From Enterobacter sp. 10-1 (lineage in GTDB: Bacteria; Pseudomonadota; Gammaproteobacteria; Enterobacterales; Enterobacteriaceae), in contig NISF01000001.1 in assembly GCA_002270295.1 (NCBI GenBank), forward strand, positions 682,001-746,000: a stretch of DNA of 64,000 bases, in the 5' to 3' direction. A program made the translations under genes and the position numbers. The notes under the pieces were generated by a model. The model was not told the DNA's origin. It made no database searches and was given only the letters and a program-made list of their open reading frames with translations. Shown in pieces: positions 17,851-26,978 of the stretch; position 1 is the first letter of the stretch; each line of letters begins with the position of its first letter.

Positions 17851-18698
17851 AAACACCGTTGAAATGGGTGGGCAGTAAAGCCCGCCTTATGCCGCAGCTG
17901 CTTCCGCATTTACCTGAAGGTAAACGCCTGATTGAGCCATTTGCCGGTTCCTGCGCCGTAATGATGAATACGGATTATGACGAGTACCTGATTGGTGACA
18001 TTAATCCTGATCTGGTCAATCTGTATAAGGCCATGGCCTATCATACCGATGCGTTCCTTGTTGAGCTGGAAACGCTATTTTCTGCCGGTTCGCTGGGTGA
18101 AGAAGAAAGCCGGGCTGTTTTCTATTATGCAGTCCGGGATTTGTTCAATCAGTCAGAGAAGGGGGGCGCAAATTGCGTGGAATCGGCCGCGCGTTTCATG
18201 TACCTGAACCGTCACGGCTTTAATGGTCTGTGCCGCTATAACCGGCGCGGGCAGTTCAATGTACCGTTTGGTAAGTACAAGAAACCTTATTTTCCGTTAG
18301 ACGAAATTCATGCATTTAAGGAAAAGGCAAAGCGGGCAACGTTTATCACCGCTCACTATTCGGAAACGCTTGAATTAGTCCGGGATGGTTATGACGTTAT
18401 TTATTGTGATCCGCCATACCTGACGGAAAGCGATAATTTTACCGCTTACCATGGAAGCGATTTTACGCATATGGATCAGGGAAGGCTGGCGCGGAAGTTG
18501 CGCCGCCTGGCACGTAAAGGGATTAGTGTTGTTGCCTCAAACAGTAATCTGGAGATGGTGCATTACCTGTATGCCGGTTTTGAGGCGGTGCAGGTGAATG
18601 CGCCCCGTAGCGTTGGGGCATCGGCTGTTAGTCAGAAGATGGCCAGTGAGCTGATCCTGAAATCCCCACTTGATTCAATTGCAAAGGCCATCGCATGA
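17841..18698 (+). CDS. dam: Phage DNA adenine methyltransferase (Dam, D12 class)
   Basis: An N6-adenine methyltransferase, 285 residues, of the alpha-group D12 class that usually methylates GATC. The SAM-binding motif near the N-terminus is LKWVGSKARLMPQL plus IEPFAGSCAV. The catalytic motif is DPPY at about residue 192 (DVIYCDPPYLTESDNF). Residues YLNRHGFNGLCRYN match the target-recognition region of Dam-like enzymes. Its stop overlaps the gpA start (ATGA). It may protect phage DNA or adjust GATC methylation at regulatory sites. Confidence 0.93.
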   Translation: MAVKTPLKWVGSKARLMPQLLPHLPEGKRLIEPFAGSCAVMMNTDYDEYLIGDINPDLVNLYKAMAYHTDAFLVELETLFSAGSLGEEESRAVFYYAVRDLFNQSEKGGANCVESAARFMYLNRHGFNGLCRYNRRGQFNVPFGKYKKPYFPLDEIHAFKEKAKRATFITAHYSETLELVRDGYDVIYCDPPYLTESDNFTAYHGSDFTHMDQGRLARKLRRLARKGISVVASNSNLEMVHYLYAGFEAVQVNAPRSVGASAVSQKMASELILKSPLDSIAKAIA

Positions 18699-20758
18699 CG
18701 TTGGCCTTAGACAAACATTGCGCCGCCGATTCAGGGCGGCGTGATGCTAATCAGTCTGAAGATGCACACGCCATCACACACTGGGCGTATTCCTGGAATG
18801 CACCCCGTAAGGCCATTTCAAGCCCGATACCCACATACGAAGAACTACAGCGCCGAGATCGAGAGAATGCGGCGCTGGCTTGCGCCCAGGATTTGCTACA
18901 AAAGCAATCTGTGATTGTTCGTATGTCGGTAAATGCGACAGCCAGCAAGTTGGAAAAAGAACAGGGTATAAAGCGCGCAAATGCTTACCTGGCTAAAACC
19001 TTCCTTGAACGCATTCTGCCGCGTATCAATATTGTTTCAGAGCGTTATCACATCGGCAAAATGACCGCCGATACTGTGCGCCTTATGTACCGCTTCAACC
19101 ACCTGCCTGATATGTCGAAAGAGGATATTGACCTGCTGGCGCAGGATGTTTCGACGTTCATCACAATGGAACTCAGTAGCATAAACGATGAAATGCCGGA
19201 TGCCGGTGCGCTTAAGTTGCTGCATGCACTTTATGTCCGTGCTGCTGCCATTACTCATGCATTCCGCCAGTCTGCGCCGGATTATGAAAAGTTAATGCGT
19301 CGTTGCTTCGAGGAGCCAAAAGCCGCCGCTTCTCTTGCCAAAATGATGTCTGATCAGTGGTGGGCGCTTCGCCTGCGCCGCCATGCGTCAGAGTGGCGCG
19401 AGCATTTACATATCGCCCTGAATCACGTCAGCAAAAAGGTCAGCACTTACGCCAGCAAACAGCTTATTCGTGACTGGAAGGAGCAGAAGCGCCGCACGCG
19501 GGAATTCCTGAAGTCGATGGAGCTTGAGGATGAATTCGGCAACCGGATTAGCCTGATTGATAAGTACTGGGGGAGCGTGGCCAATCCCGCGATCCGCCGT
19601 ACAGAAATGATGGTGCGTATTCGTGGATTTGAAAACGTTTGTAATGAGCTGGGGTATGTGGGGGAGTTTTACACCATCACTGCGCCGTCTAAATATCACG
19701 CGACTACTATTCATGGCCACCGCAACCGTAAATGGAATGGCAGCAGTCCGGCTGATACCCAGGGATATCTGCGTAAAATCTGGGGACGGATCAGGGCAAA
19801 GCTTCACCGGGAAGACTTGCGCGTGTTCGGAATCAGGGTTGCGGAGCCGCATCACGATGGCACGCCACACTGGCACATGTTGCTGTTTATGCGTCCTGAA
19901 GAGGTTGAACAGGTGCGCGGCATTCTGCGTGATTATGCGATGGATGAAGACCATGGCGAGCTGATCACCGATAAAGCCAGAAAGGCACGCTTTCATGCTG
20001 AAAGTATCGATCCGGAAAAAGGGTCAGCAACCGGTTATGTAGCCAAATACATATCAAAAAACATTGATGGCTATGCGCTGGATGATGAACTGGACGACGA
20101 AAGCGGCAAGCCAATGAAAGAAGCCGCCGCCGCAGCTGCTGCATGGGCATCATGCTGGCGTATCCGCCAGTTTCAGTTCGTAGGTGGTGCGCCGGTAACG
20201 GTATGGCGCGAATTGCGCAGGATGGCTGATCACGATACCGCGATGGGATTAAGCGTTGAATTTGCTGCGGTACATGATGCTGCTGACAGCGGAGATTGGG
20301 CGAAATATATCAATGAGCAGGGCGGACCATTCGTAAGACGGGATGAGCTGATCGCACGCACATGGTATGAAACCAGCCCGGAATTTAACGCATATGGTGA
20401 AGAAATTGTGCGGATTAAGGGGGTTTTCTCTCCTGCCGTTGGCATGGATGTGCCCATTTTAACCCGGATTACAAAGTGGAAGATTGTTCCGAAGTTAGCC
20501 GCCGATCAGGCGGCAGCTGTTAGCGGCGCGGATGCGCCGCCTAGGAGTTCTGTCAATAACTGTACGGAGGGTGAAGCCCGCAGGCGGTTAAAAAGTGATT
20601 TAAACCAGAGGGGGTTTGTCGGTTCCGATGAAGAAATAGCCATACTGATGCGCGGCAGCGGGGTGATGTATGGCCGGGGAGCGCTGATTTTAAAGAATGG
20701 ACGGTTACAGGAGAAGCAGCATGATTCGAGCAGTCAGCGCTGGCCGGGTTGGTCGTGA
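18695..20758 (+). CDS. A: Phage replication endonuclease gpA (rolling circle, HUH)
   Basis: Initiates rolling-circle replication by nicking at the phage origin. The 687-residue protein is a P2 gpA relative. The HUH metal-binding motif is visible in DGTPHWHMLLFM. The tandem catalytic tyrosines occur in GYVAKYISKN about 60 residues later, spaced Y-x3-Y as in the P2 A family. The long N-terminal half (residues 1-300) is the helical phage_GPA region. Start ATG overlaps the dam stop codon. The replication origin of P2-type phages lies within gene A; it was not located here. Confidence 0.94.
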   Translation: MTLALDKHCAADSGRRDANQSEDAHAITHWAYSWNAPRKAISSPIPTYEELQRRDRENAALACAQDLLQKQSVIVRMSVNATASKLEKEQGIKRANAYLAKTFLERILPRINIVSERYHIGKMTADTVRLMYRFNHLPDMSKEDIDLLAQDVSTFITMELSSINDEMPDAGALKLLHALYVRAAAITHAFRQSAPDYEKLMRRCFEEPKAAASLAKMMSDQWWALRLRRHASEWREHLHIALNHVSKKVSTYASKQLIRDWKEQKRRTREFLKSMELEDEFGNRISLIDKYWGSVANPAIRRTEMMVRIRGFENVCNELGYVGEFYTITAPSKYHATTIHGHRNRKWNGSSPADTQGYLRKIWGRIRAKLHREDLRVFGIRVAEPHHDGTPHWHMLLFMRPEEVEQVRGILRDYAMDEDHGELITDKARKARFHAESIDPEKGSATGYVAKYISKNIDGYALDDELDDESGKPMKEAAAAAAAWASCWRIRQFQFVGGAPVTVWRELRRMADHDTAMGLSVEFAAVHDAADSGDWAKYINEQGGPFVRRDELIARTWYETSPEFNAYGEEIVRIKGVFSPAVGMDVPILTRITKWKIVPKLAADQAAAVSGADAPPRSSVNNCTEGEARRRLKSDLNQRGFVGSDEEIAILMRGSGVMYGRGALILKNGRLQEKQHDSSSQRWPGWS

Positions 20759-20837
20759 CGATTTTTTATTTAAGTGACAGATATTGCAGAACATTCTTAT
20801 GTTTTTGTTTTCAAGTTTCGAAATGTGATTTACTCTA

Positions 20838-20857
20838 TACTGTATCTTTATACAGTT
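20838..20857 (+). promoter_or_regulatory. LexA (SOS) box
   Basis: TACTGTATCTTTATACAGTT fits the LexA consensus TACTGTATATATATACAGTA at 18 of 20 positions and contains the required CTG-N10-CAG (20840-20855). It lies 19 bases before the GTG start at 20876, so LexA bound here would block transcription of the following gene until DNA damage. Confidence 0.9.
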
Positions 20858-20875
20858 GTTTGTAAGGGGATATTA

Positions 20876-21088
20876 GTGCAGGATTTATTTGTTGAGACTA
20901 TTGCGCTTCAGCGGATTGCGTTATTTACAAAGTTGGTTGCTCGGGGGAATTGCTCTGTTGACGAAAAAGATGTGGCGATAGCCTGGCTGGGGGAGTTGAC
21001 GGAGGATTTATCCAGAAAACTGGATGAAAATGAAGCTAATAACCCCCGATGCGGGGGCATTTTACGCTGCGGGTGTGGCTTTCAGTAG
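20876..21088 (+). CDS. LexA-controlled small phage protein, candidate induction factor
   Basis: A 70-residue product starting at GTG 20876 with AAGGGGA five bases upstream (reads as MQDLFVETIALQRIALFTKLV). The N-terminal two thirds look helical and acidic (SVDEKDVAIAWLGELTEDLSRKLDENEAN); the tail has three cysteines (RCGGILRCGCGFQ) and runs through a terminator hairpin. I do not recognise it as DinI or Tum. In phage 186, LexA-controlled genes at a comparable place encode DinI-like Orf95 and the CI antirepressor Tum, so an induction role is inferred. An in-frame extension to 20774 would run across the LexA box and is rejected. Confidence 0.65.
   Translation: MQDLFVETIALQRIALFTKLVARGNCSVDEKDVAIAWLGELTEDLSRKLDENEANNPRCGGILRCGCGFQ
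21043..21057 (-). terminator. Hairpin between convergent SOS gene and ogr
   Basis: Five-pair stem CCCCC/GGGGG with loop GATGC. On the minus strand it is followed by TTATTAG just after the ogr-like stop codon; on the plus strand by CATTTTA. It can serve both converging transcripts. Confidence 0.6.
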
Positions 21089-21331
21089 GTCAAGAGCCAT
21101 TTGCTTCTGAACAGGTGAAAGGTGGTTAAGCAGAGCCTGAACCATCGCATCGCCTGTTTTTGCGCTCGGGCTGAGAGTGTGGGAAAAGGTCAGGTTCATA
21201 ACAAAAGTATGCCCACACTCTACGTCCGCGCAGGCGCAGTAAATATCAGCAATCTGCCGGTGCTTCCGGTTTGTCTTGCGAATAACCGCCTTTGAGCCGC
21301 ATTCCGGGCATTCGATTTTCAGCACGCGCAT
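21062..21331 (-). CDS. ogr: Ogr/Delta-type zinc-finger late activator
   Basis: Activates phage late promoters by contacting RNA polymerase alpha subunit. With the start at 21331 (GGAG eight bases upstream) the protein has 89 residues and begins MRVLKIECPEC. The zinc-binding pattern C-x2-C-x22-C-x4-C of Ogr/Delta is exact (CPEC ... CADVEC). The C-terminal third (SPVQKQMALDLLKAT) is extra relative to the 72-residue P2 Ogr. Unlike P2, where ogr lies between D and att, it sits here between gpA and the portal gene, just downstream of the portal gene and on its strand. Confidence 0.9.
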   Translation of the reverse strand: MRVLKIECPECGSKAVIRKTNRKHRQIADIYCACADVECGHTFVMNLTFSHTLSPSAKTGDAMVQALLNHLSPVQKQMALDLLKATPAA

Positions 21332-21381
21332 ATTCCACTCTCCAGCTGTCAAAATATGCCTGGATTTTAGCCTTTTTTGTC

Positions 21382-22431
21382 TCATGCCGCATCCTTATCC
21401 GTTGTTTCAGCTGAAAAATTTAGGTGCAGTCGTGGGGGAACTTCGGGATCGCCGTTGATGGCCATAGACAGGCGGCGCTGGATAGGGCGTACTTCGTTGC
21501 GTTTATAGGTTCGCTCTGTCTTTTCCGGGTCGCCCAGTCCCGCCGCATTTTGCGGAACGATACCTGCCAGCCCGGCCGGAAAGCGGTGCGCATTCAGAAT
21601 GTCCTGGGCGCTGATGTTCTTCACGTTGGCAAATTCATCCTTTGCAGAAATATCGCCCATTTCAATGAATTTGATGGCATCGCCTTCACCGCCAGGGATA
21701 TTCACCAGAATGGTGGAGAAGTTGCCGATCCCCTTACTGTCCCGCAATTGTTGTTCAATCTCTTCCTCCATCTCGTCCGTCATGCTGGGGTCGCGGGTGT
21801 AGAGAATACCGCCCGTGTGCGCACCGTTGTGGTAGTAGCGACGGCGGAAAATAACCGCTTCACTGTTGAGCAGTGCGGAGTGGACGCCGCCGATGTAGTC
21901 CGGCAATCCATAGATATGCTGCTGCGGGTCGTACATCTTGATGAAAATAATGTCCTCTTCCGGGTAAACCAGCGGTTCTCCTTCCTGTAGTACCACGTAG
22001 TCACCAGGAACCGGCTGCGCGTTCTCCCTGTCCTTGCGGCGTCGCATGTAAAGGCCAGGCAGCGGTGCCAGGTCGATAACGTCACCCCAGCCGTTGCGGA
22101 TTTTTGCTATGGCTATATCACCGAAGGTCAGAAAATCAAATACCGCCGCGTCAAGTTCGTCATGGGTCAGGCCACCGCTGATGTAGTCCGATATCACCAT
22201 ATTTTTGCGGGCGTGCAGGATGCCGCCGTGCTGGCCGTTCAGGTTAATCAGCTGCGCCAGCGCCAGGCGGTCTATTGGCTGGGTGTAGTGATCGGCGGCG
22301 TTGTCGTACCAGATATCCCGGTAATCCGTACCGGTAGTCAGCACCGGCTCGGGTTTGCCGAACGAAATAATGCTCATCTTTTTGGCTTTATCGCCGCGCT
22401 TGTTACGGGCGGTATATCGTTTTTTCGTCAT
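21382..22431 (-). CDS. Q: Phage portal protein (gpQ-like, PBSX family)
   Basis: Forms the dodecameric DNA entry channel at the capsid vertex. From ATG 22431, 349 residues; the start overlaps the terminase stop codon (ATGA). Family segments include PIDRLALAQLINLNGQHGGIL, LTFGDIAIAKIRNGWG, YGLPDYIGGVHSALLNSEA and SAQDILNAHRFPAGLAGI, which match P2 gpQ/HP1 portal proteins. It forms a leftward packaging operon with the large terminase gene, divergent from the scaffold-capsid genes. Confidence 0.94.
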   Translation of the reverse strand: MTKKRYTARNKRGDKAKKMSIISFGKPEPVLTTGTDYRDIWYDNAADHYTQPIDRLALAQLINLNGQHGGILHARKNMVISDYISGGLTHDELDAAVFDFLTFGDIAIAKIRNGWGDVIDLAPLPGLYMRRRKDRENAQPVPGDYVVLQEGEPLVYPEEDIIFIKMYDPQQHIYGLPDYIGGVHSALLNSEAVIFRRRYYHNGAHTGGILYTRDPSMTDEMEEEIEQQLRDSKGIGNFSTILVNIPGGEGDAIKFIEMGDISAKDEFANVKNISAQDILNAHRFPAGLAGIVPQNAAGLGDPEKTERTYKRNEVRPIQRRLSMAINGDPEVPPRLHLNFSAETTDKDAA

Positions 22432-24206
22432 GCTGCCTTCTTCATTCCCCAACGGGATTTTGGTTTATTTTCGTAGTTCAGCGGTTCGTTGTGCAGGGCG
22501 TGGGTGATCGCCCAGAATGATTCCGCGTGGCCCGTCTCCGGGCTGCGGTCTGCAACAAAGGTCATGGCGTTACCGCTTTGTGTGGTGGTGCGCCGGATGG
22601 CCATAAAGCTGGCCGGGATCTCCTTCAGCTCTTTGTCCCACTCAATGCGCTGACTTTCCACCACGTCTGCGGCTTTCAGTACCAGCTGGTTTTTGGTGCT
22701 CATGTCGTAGCGAATGGGAACAGCCACGCGCATGGCAAAGTGCTGGATATTGTCAAAGACGCCCTGGCCGATGCCGGTCACGTCAATACCCAGGTAGGTG
22801 AAGTTGTAGCGCTTAAACAGCGTCTCTATCTGCTGGGCCTGCCAGCGGAAGTTCATCCCCTTCCAGTTAAAGACGGCCAGTACGCGGAATTTTTCTGCGG
22901 CCAGTACCGGAGGGGCCAGTATGATAAAGCAGGATAAATCCCCGCTGCGGGCCGGGTCGAAGCCGCCCCATACCGGGCGATTGCCGAACGGCCGCGCAGC
23001 GTTCGGATCGTGATCCTGCCAGGTTTCCGTTTCGACGGCGCAGCCTTCCAGGTCGGTGAAGCTGAAAACACTGTCTTTGCTGTCAACGAAAACGCACATA
23101 TAGAGCATATTGAAGGTGGTATCGTTGTAGCGGTTGCGCAGTTTTTCGATGCTGGCCAGGTTGAACCCGCCCGCGATCGCATCCTCCATCGTGATGATAT
23201 AGCGCCACTGGCCATCCGGGCAGAGTCGCCCGCCGTCGCGCATTTCATCAAATGAAGGAAACTTAACGGCCGCGCGTTTTTTACTGCCTCTTTTCCACTC
23301 TTCGCCTGTCCAGAACGGGTAGGCCTGGTGCGTTTTCGCGGACGGGGTGGAAAAGTAGGTGGTGCGCCATTTGTCATGCGTGGCCATTGCGCTGGCCACT
23401 TCGTTAAGCCTGGCGAAGTTCGGCACCCAGAAATATTCATCGCAGTACAGATGGCCGCTGTAGGACTGCGCGGTATTTTTGTTGGTGGACAAAAAGCGCA
23501 GTTCTGCGCCGTTGCTGAGCCGGATCGGATTGCCGGTCAGGGTGATACCGAAATACTGTTCAGCGATGTTGACAATATAAGAGCGGAAATACTCTGCCTG
23601 AACCTTTGATGCAGAAAGGAATATTTGCGGGTCGCCGGTCATAACGGCGTTTTCCAACGCCTCAAAGGCAAAATACCAGGTCGCGCCAATCTGGCGGCTT
23701 TTCAGAATGTTGCGCACCTGCTGGCCAATGTTCAGGCGCAGATGTTTTTGATAGTCGAAAAGATGCTCACTGGCCCAGGTATCGAAGTCCTCCTGGGTGA
23801 GGGACGAAATATCGTTCTTCTTATACTTCCGTTTTTTACGCGGCTCGCCGTCGTCATTCTCGTTATCGCAGGCGTGATCGGCGTGTGCTCCCTTGCTTGA
23901 GGCCAGTTTCTCCTTATGTTTATTGCGCTGCGCCCGCAGCTTCACGGCGTGCGCAATGAGCATGTCCATTTCTTTAAGGTCGAGATCGGTTTTTCCTTCG
24001 CGGGCGGTCAGCAGCTGGTAGCGGCGTTCAATCGCTTCCTCAGTGCTTTCAAAACTGAGCAGATCCGCCCAGCCGTCTTTATGCGCCCAGTAGTAAACGA
24101 TCCGCGCATTCGGCAGATTTAATTCTGATGCAATTTCTTTCGGCGTATAGCGGCGCAGATACAGCGCCCGCGCCACGCCTTTTAATTCTTCTGAGTATTT
24201 AGCCAT
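22428..24206 (-). CDS. P: Terminase large subunit (gpP-like)
   Basis: The ATP-driven DNA packaging motor. 592 residues. The N-terminus carries a helix-turn-helix (RYTPKEIASELNLPNARIVYYWA). The ATPase domain has a Walker A-like SRQIGATWYFAFEAL and a Walker B with catalytic carboxylate, LYCDEYFWVPN. The C-terminal nuclease region has GGFDPARSGD and GIDVTGIGQGVFD, providing metal-binding Asp residues. It is divergent from the scaffold gene across 172 bp that should hold two late promoters. Confidence 0.95.
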   Translation of the reverse strand: MAKYSEELKGVARALYLRRYTPKEIASELNLPNARIVYYWAHKDGWADLLSFESTEEAIERRYQLLTAREGKTDLDLKEMDMLIAHAVKLRAQRNKHKEKLASSKGAHADHACDNENDDGEPRKKRKYKKNDISSLTQEDFDTWASEHLFDYQKHLRLNIGQQVRNILKSRQIGATWYFAFEALENAVMTGDPQIFLSASKVQAEYFRSYIVNIAEQYFGITLTGNPIRLSNGAELRFLSTNKNTAQSYSGHLYCDEYFWVPNFARLNEVASAMATHDKWRTTYFSTPSAKTHQAYPFWTGEEWKRGSKKRAAVKFPSFDEMRDGGRLCPDGQWRYIITMEDAIAGGFNLASIEKLRNRYNDTTFNMLYMCVFVDSKDSVFSFTDLEGCAVETETWQDHDPNAARPFGNRPVWGGFDPARSGDLSCFIILAPPVLAAEKFRVLAVFNWKGMNFRWQAQQIETLFKRYNFTYLGIDVTGIGQGVFDNIQHFAMRVAVPIRYDMSTKNQLVLKAADVVESQRIEWDKELKEIPASFMAIRRTTTQSGNAMTFVADRSPETGHAESFWAITHALHNEPLNYENKPKSRWGMKKAA

Positions 24207-24378
24207 AGATTTAATTATGCCGTGGCCTGAATTAAAAAACGGCGGTCGATATTCGGGGCTGTTCGGAATAAGCGCTTAACCGAATTAACCAGAATTAAGC
24301 CGGATGCGGTCTGGGGATTATTTCGCAATAATTCAGTTCACAGCATGAGATTCATTAAATCGGCAGGGGAGGGAATAT

Positions 24379-25173
24379 GTGTCGCATTTAAAAACGGGTT
24401 GGCTGTGCGTCGCGACTGAAGGCGATACGGTTGACGGGCGGGTGATTGAGCGGCAGTGGATTATCGACATGGGGGAAACCTACGACGCTAATCATTATGC
24501 CGCCCTGCTGTGGCCGGAGCATGAGCGCGATTTCGGGAATTTTGGCGAGGTGCTGGAAGCGGAATGGCATGAGGGTGAAGACGGGCTGGCGAGATTGTTT
24601 GTCAGTATCCGCCCGAATAAGCGCCTGATTTATGCCAATGACGAAGGTCAGCTGTTGTTTTTCTCCGTAGAGCCGGAGCTGAACTGGCGAGGCGGTGAGC
24701 GCACCTATCTGATGGGGCTGGGTGTCACGGATAATCCGGCCAGCACAGGCACAACAAGACTGCGATTCGGTCGCCGTCGATTGAACAGGCAGGGATATTA
24801 CAGTGGTGTGATCTCCCGTGATGGCAAAATTAAACAGGATGGACTGATGAAAAACTGGCAAAAACTTTTTGGTCTGAAGCCGAAGTTTGAAAACGAAAAC
24901 CCGGCTGACGATACGCCAGCGGGTGATGATAAGTTGCAGGCGCTGGCCAGCGCATTAAACGATCTGGAAGCGCGTGTGGGGGCTATCGAAGCGCAGCTTA
25001 ATTCTGTACAGGACGATGTTGATACCATTTCTGAAGTGGTCGATACCGAAGAGTTTGCCGCTATTCGTGATAATGCGGCAGAAATTGTGACCCGCTTTAA
25101 TGAACTGGGTAATAACGGTAAACGTAAACAGCGTCAGATCCCAGGCAAGGCCGGAAAATTTAATTTCCTGTAA
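24379..25173 (+). CDS. O: Capsid scaffolding protein/protease (gpO-like)
   Basis: Guides capsid assembly and cleaves itself, capsid and portal proteins. The GTG at 24379, with GGGGAGGG about five bases upstream, gives 264 residues starting SHLKTGWLCVATEGDTVDG as in the family. The N-terminal half is the Ser-protease domain (HYAALLWPEHERD with His; LLFFSVEPE with Ser). The C-terminal half is the helical scaffold (LQALASALNDLEARVGAIEA), expected coiled coil. First gene of the rightward head operon. Confidence 0.92.
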   Translation: MSHLKTGWLCVATEGDTVDGRVIERQWIIDMGETYDANHYAALLWPEHERDFGNFGEVLEAEWHEGEDGLARLFVSIRPNKRLIYANDEGQLLFFSVEPELNWRGGERTYLMGLGVTDNPASTGTTRLRFGRRRLNRQGYYSGVISRDGKIKQDGLMKNWQKLFGLKPKFENENPADDTPAGDDKLQALASALNDLEARVGAIEAQLNSVQDDVDTISEVVDTEEFAAIRDNAAEIVTRFNELGNNGKRKQRQIPGKAGKFNFL

Positions 25174-25235
25174 TTGTTCGCGCCGCGAATAACGTAGAAA
25201 CAAAATTTATTATCGCTTAATGGCGAGGGAGTTTT

Positions 25236-26258
25236 ATGCACCTTAATAACCGTGCGCGGGAATTACTGGACAAATATTCGGCGGGGATGGCGCAGCAGTT
25301 TGGGGCGCGTGATACCAGCCGTTATTTTGCCCTGAATGACCCGCAGGAAAATGCGTTGCGTCTGGCCCTGCTGGAATCGGTGGAGTTCCTGAACATGATC
25401 ACCTGTCTGGACGTTGACCAACTGAGTGGCCAGGTGATTTCCGTAGGGTCGTCGGTACTGCATACCGGCCGCAGCGAAAATGGGCGCTTTATCCGTCAGG
25501 TCGGCGTGGACGGTAACGATTATTCCCTGGTGGAAACCGACAGTTGTGCCGCCCTGCGTTGGGATCTGCTTTCCGTCTGGGCGAATGCCGGGAAAGAAGA
25601 GAATGAGTTTTACAACCTGGTGCAGGCGTTTACCACCCAGGCGTTTGCGCTGGACATGCTGCGCATTGGCTTTAACGGTAAGAGTCGCGCCAAAACCACC
25701 GATCCGACTGCGAATCCGAACGGTGAAGACGTCAACATCGGCTGGCATGAGCGCATGAAAACGCTGCTCAATGGCAACCAGATTATGACCGATCCGGTCG
25801 TGCTGGATGATGCCGGAGATTATCACTCTCTGGATGCGATGGCGTCAGACCTGATTAACGCCAAAATTCCGGCGCAGTTCCGCAATGACCCGCGTCTGGT
25901 GGTGCTGGTCGGGGCCGATCTGGTTGCGGCGGAGCAATACCGGCTGTATCAGGCGGCAGACCGTCCGACTGAGAAAATTGCCGCGCAGCTGCTGGGTAAC
26001 ACTATCGCGGGCCGTAAGGCCATTATCCCGCCGTTTATGCCGGGCAAGCGCATGGTTGTTACGCCGCTCAGTAACTTGCACATCTACACCCAGCGTAACA
26101 CCCGTCAGCGTAAGGCCGAGTTTGTTGATGACCGTAAGCAGTTTGAAAACAAATACCTGCGCAACGAAGGTTACGCCGTTGAGGTGCCTGAATTGTACGC
26201 GGCTATCGACGAGTCCGCCGTGACCATCGGCAAGGTCAGTGAGCAGCAGGAGGGCTAA
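25236..26258 (+). CDS. N: Major capsid protein (gpN-like)
   Basis: The P2-family HK97-fold major capsid protein, 340 residues, close to the 357 of P2 gpN. It starts MHLNNRARELLDKYSAGMAQQFG, and the first roughly 30 residues are expected to be removed by the gpO protease. Other family segments are QVISVGSSVLHTGR, AFALDMLRIGFNG and RNTRQRKAEFVDDRKQFEN. It lies between scaffold and small terminase genes as in P2 and HP1. Confidence 0.95.
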   Translation: MHLNNRARELLDKYSAGMAQQFGARDTSRYFALNDPQENALRLALLESVEFLNMITCLDVDQLSGQVISVGSSVLHTGRSENGRFIRQVGVDGNDYSLVETDSCAALRWDLLSVWANAGKEENEFYNLVQAFTTQAFALDMLRIGFNGKSRAKTTDPTANPNGEDVNIGWHERMKTLLNGNQIMTDPVVLDDAGDYHSLDAMASDLINAKIPAQFRNDPRLVVLVGADLVAAEQYRLYQAADRPTEKIAAQLLGNTIAGRKAIIPPFMPGKRMVVTPLSNLHIYTQRNTRQRKAEFVDDRKQFENKYLRNEGYAVEVPELYAAIDESAVTIGKVSEQQEG

Positions 26259-26261
26259 TAA

Positions 26262-26963
26262 ATGGCACTTTCTCCCGCACAACGGCACAGCCAGCGCATC
26301 GCCACTGAGCGCCAGTTACAGCGCAGTCAGGCCGTGGACAGCAGTGAGAGTATGCACATTCTGGTAAAAGCGCTGGAAAAGGACGTGGAGCAGGCACGTA
26401 GCATTCAGTTTATTCCCGATCGCATTGTGTTTAAGCGCGATGTGCTGCTGCCTCGCTGGGTGCCCACGGTGGAAGCCTATCTGGTCAGCGGCCAGGTATA
26501 CGCAAACCCGGTTTTCGCCTGGTGCGTGATCTGGCTGTTTGATGTGGGAAATCTGGATAAGGCGCTGGACTGGGCGGATATCGCTATCAGCCAGCAGCAG
26601 GCCACGCCTGACCGTCTGCGCAGCAACTTTCCCACATTCGTGGCCGATACGATGCTGGCATGGGCGGAAGAGTCTGCCGGACGCGGGGAAAGTATCGAAC
26701 CGTATTTTTCGCGCACCTTTGAGCGCGTCGCCAATACCTGGCGACTGCATGAGCAGGTTACGGCGAAGTGGTTTAAGTTCGCCGGGCTGGAACTGCTGCG
26801 CAATGAGGATGGCCAGAAGACGGCGGCGGGCGTGGACGATATCGACACGCTGGAAAAAGCCGATCGGTTACTGGCTGTTGCGGAACAGCACTATTTCAAA
26901 ATTGGCGTGAAAACAGCCCGGCAGACCATCGCCGCACGTCTGCGCAAACTGACGCAAGGCTGA
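26262..26963 (+). CDS. M: Terminase small (endonuclease) subunit (gpM-like)
   Basis: Recognises cos and works with the large subunit to cut and package phage DNA. 233 residues; begins MALSPAQRHSQRIATERQ. The centre has LPRWVPTVEAYLVSGQVYANPVFAWCVIWLFDVG, characteristic of P2 gpM. The C-terminal helices (LEKADRLLAVAEQHYFKIGVKT) complete the domain. It starts 3 bases after the capsid stop codon, so translation is coupled. Confidence 0.93.
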   Translation: MALSPAQRHSQRIATERQLQRSQAVDSSESMHILVKALEKDVEQARSIQFIPDRIVFKRDVLLPRWVPTVEAYLVSGQVYANPVFAWCVIWLFDVGNLDKALDWADIAISQQQATPDRLRSNFPTFVADTMLAWAEESAGRGESIEPYFSRTFERVANTWRLHEQVTAKWFKFAGLELLRNEDGQKTAAGVDDIDTLEKADRLLAVAEQHYFKIGVKTARQTIAARLRKLTQG

Positions 26964-26978
26964 CAACTACCAACCGCC

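Noticed and set aside
20774-20875. N-terminal extension of the LexA-controlled gene
   Set aside because: The extension would translate through the LexA box and promoter; GTG 20876 has a ribosome binding site at proper distance.
24207-24378. Ogr-binding sites (TGT-N12-ACA) between large terminase and scaffold genes
   Set aside because: No good match was found on either strand, although the region must contain divergent late promoters.
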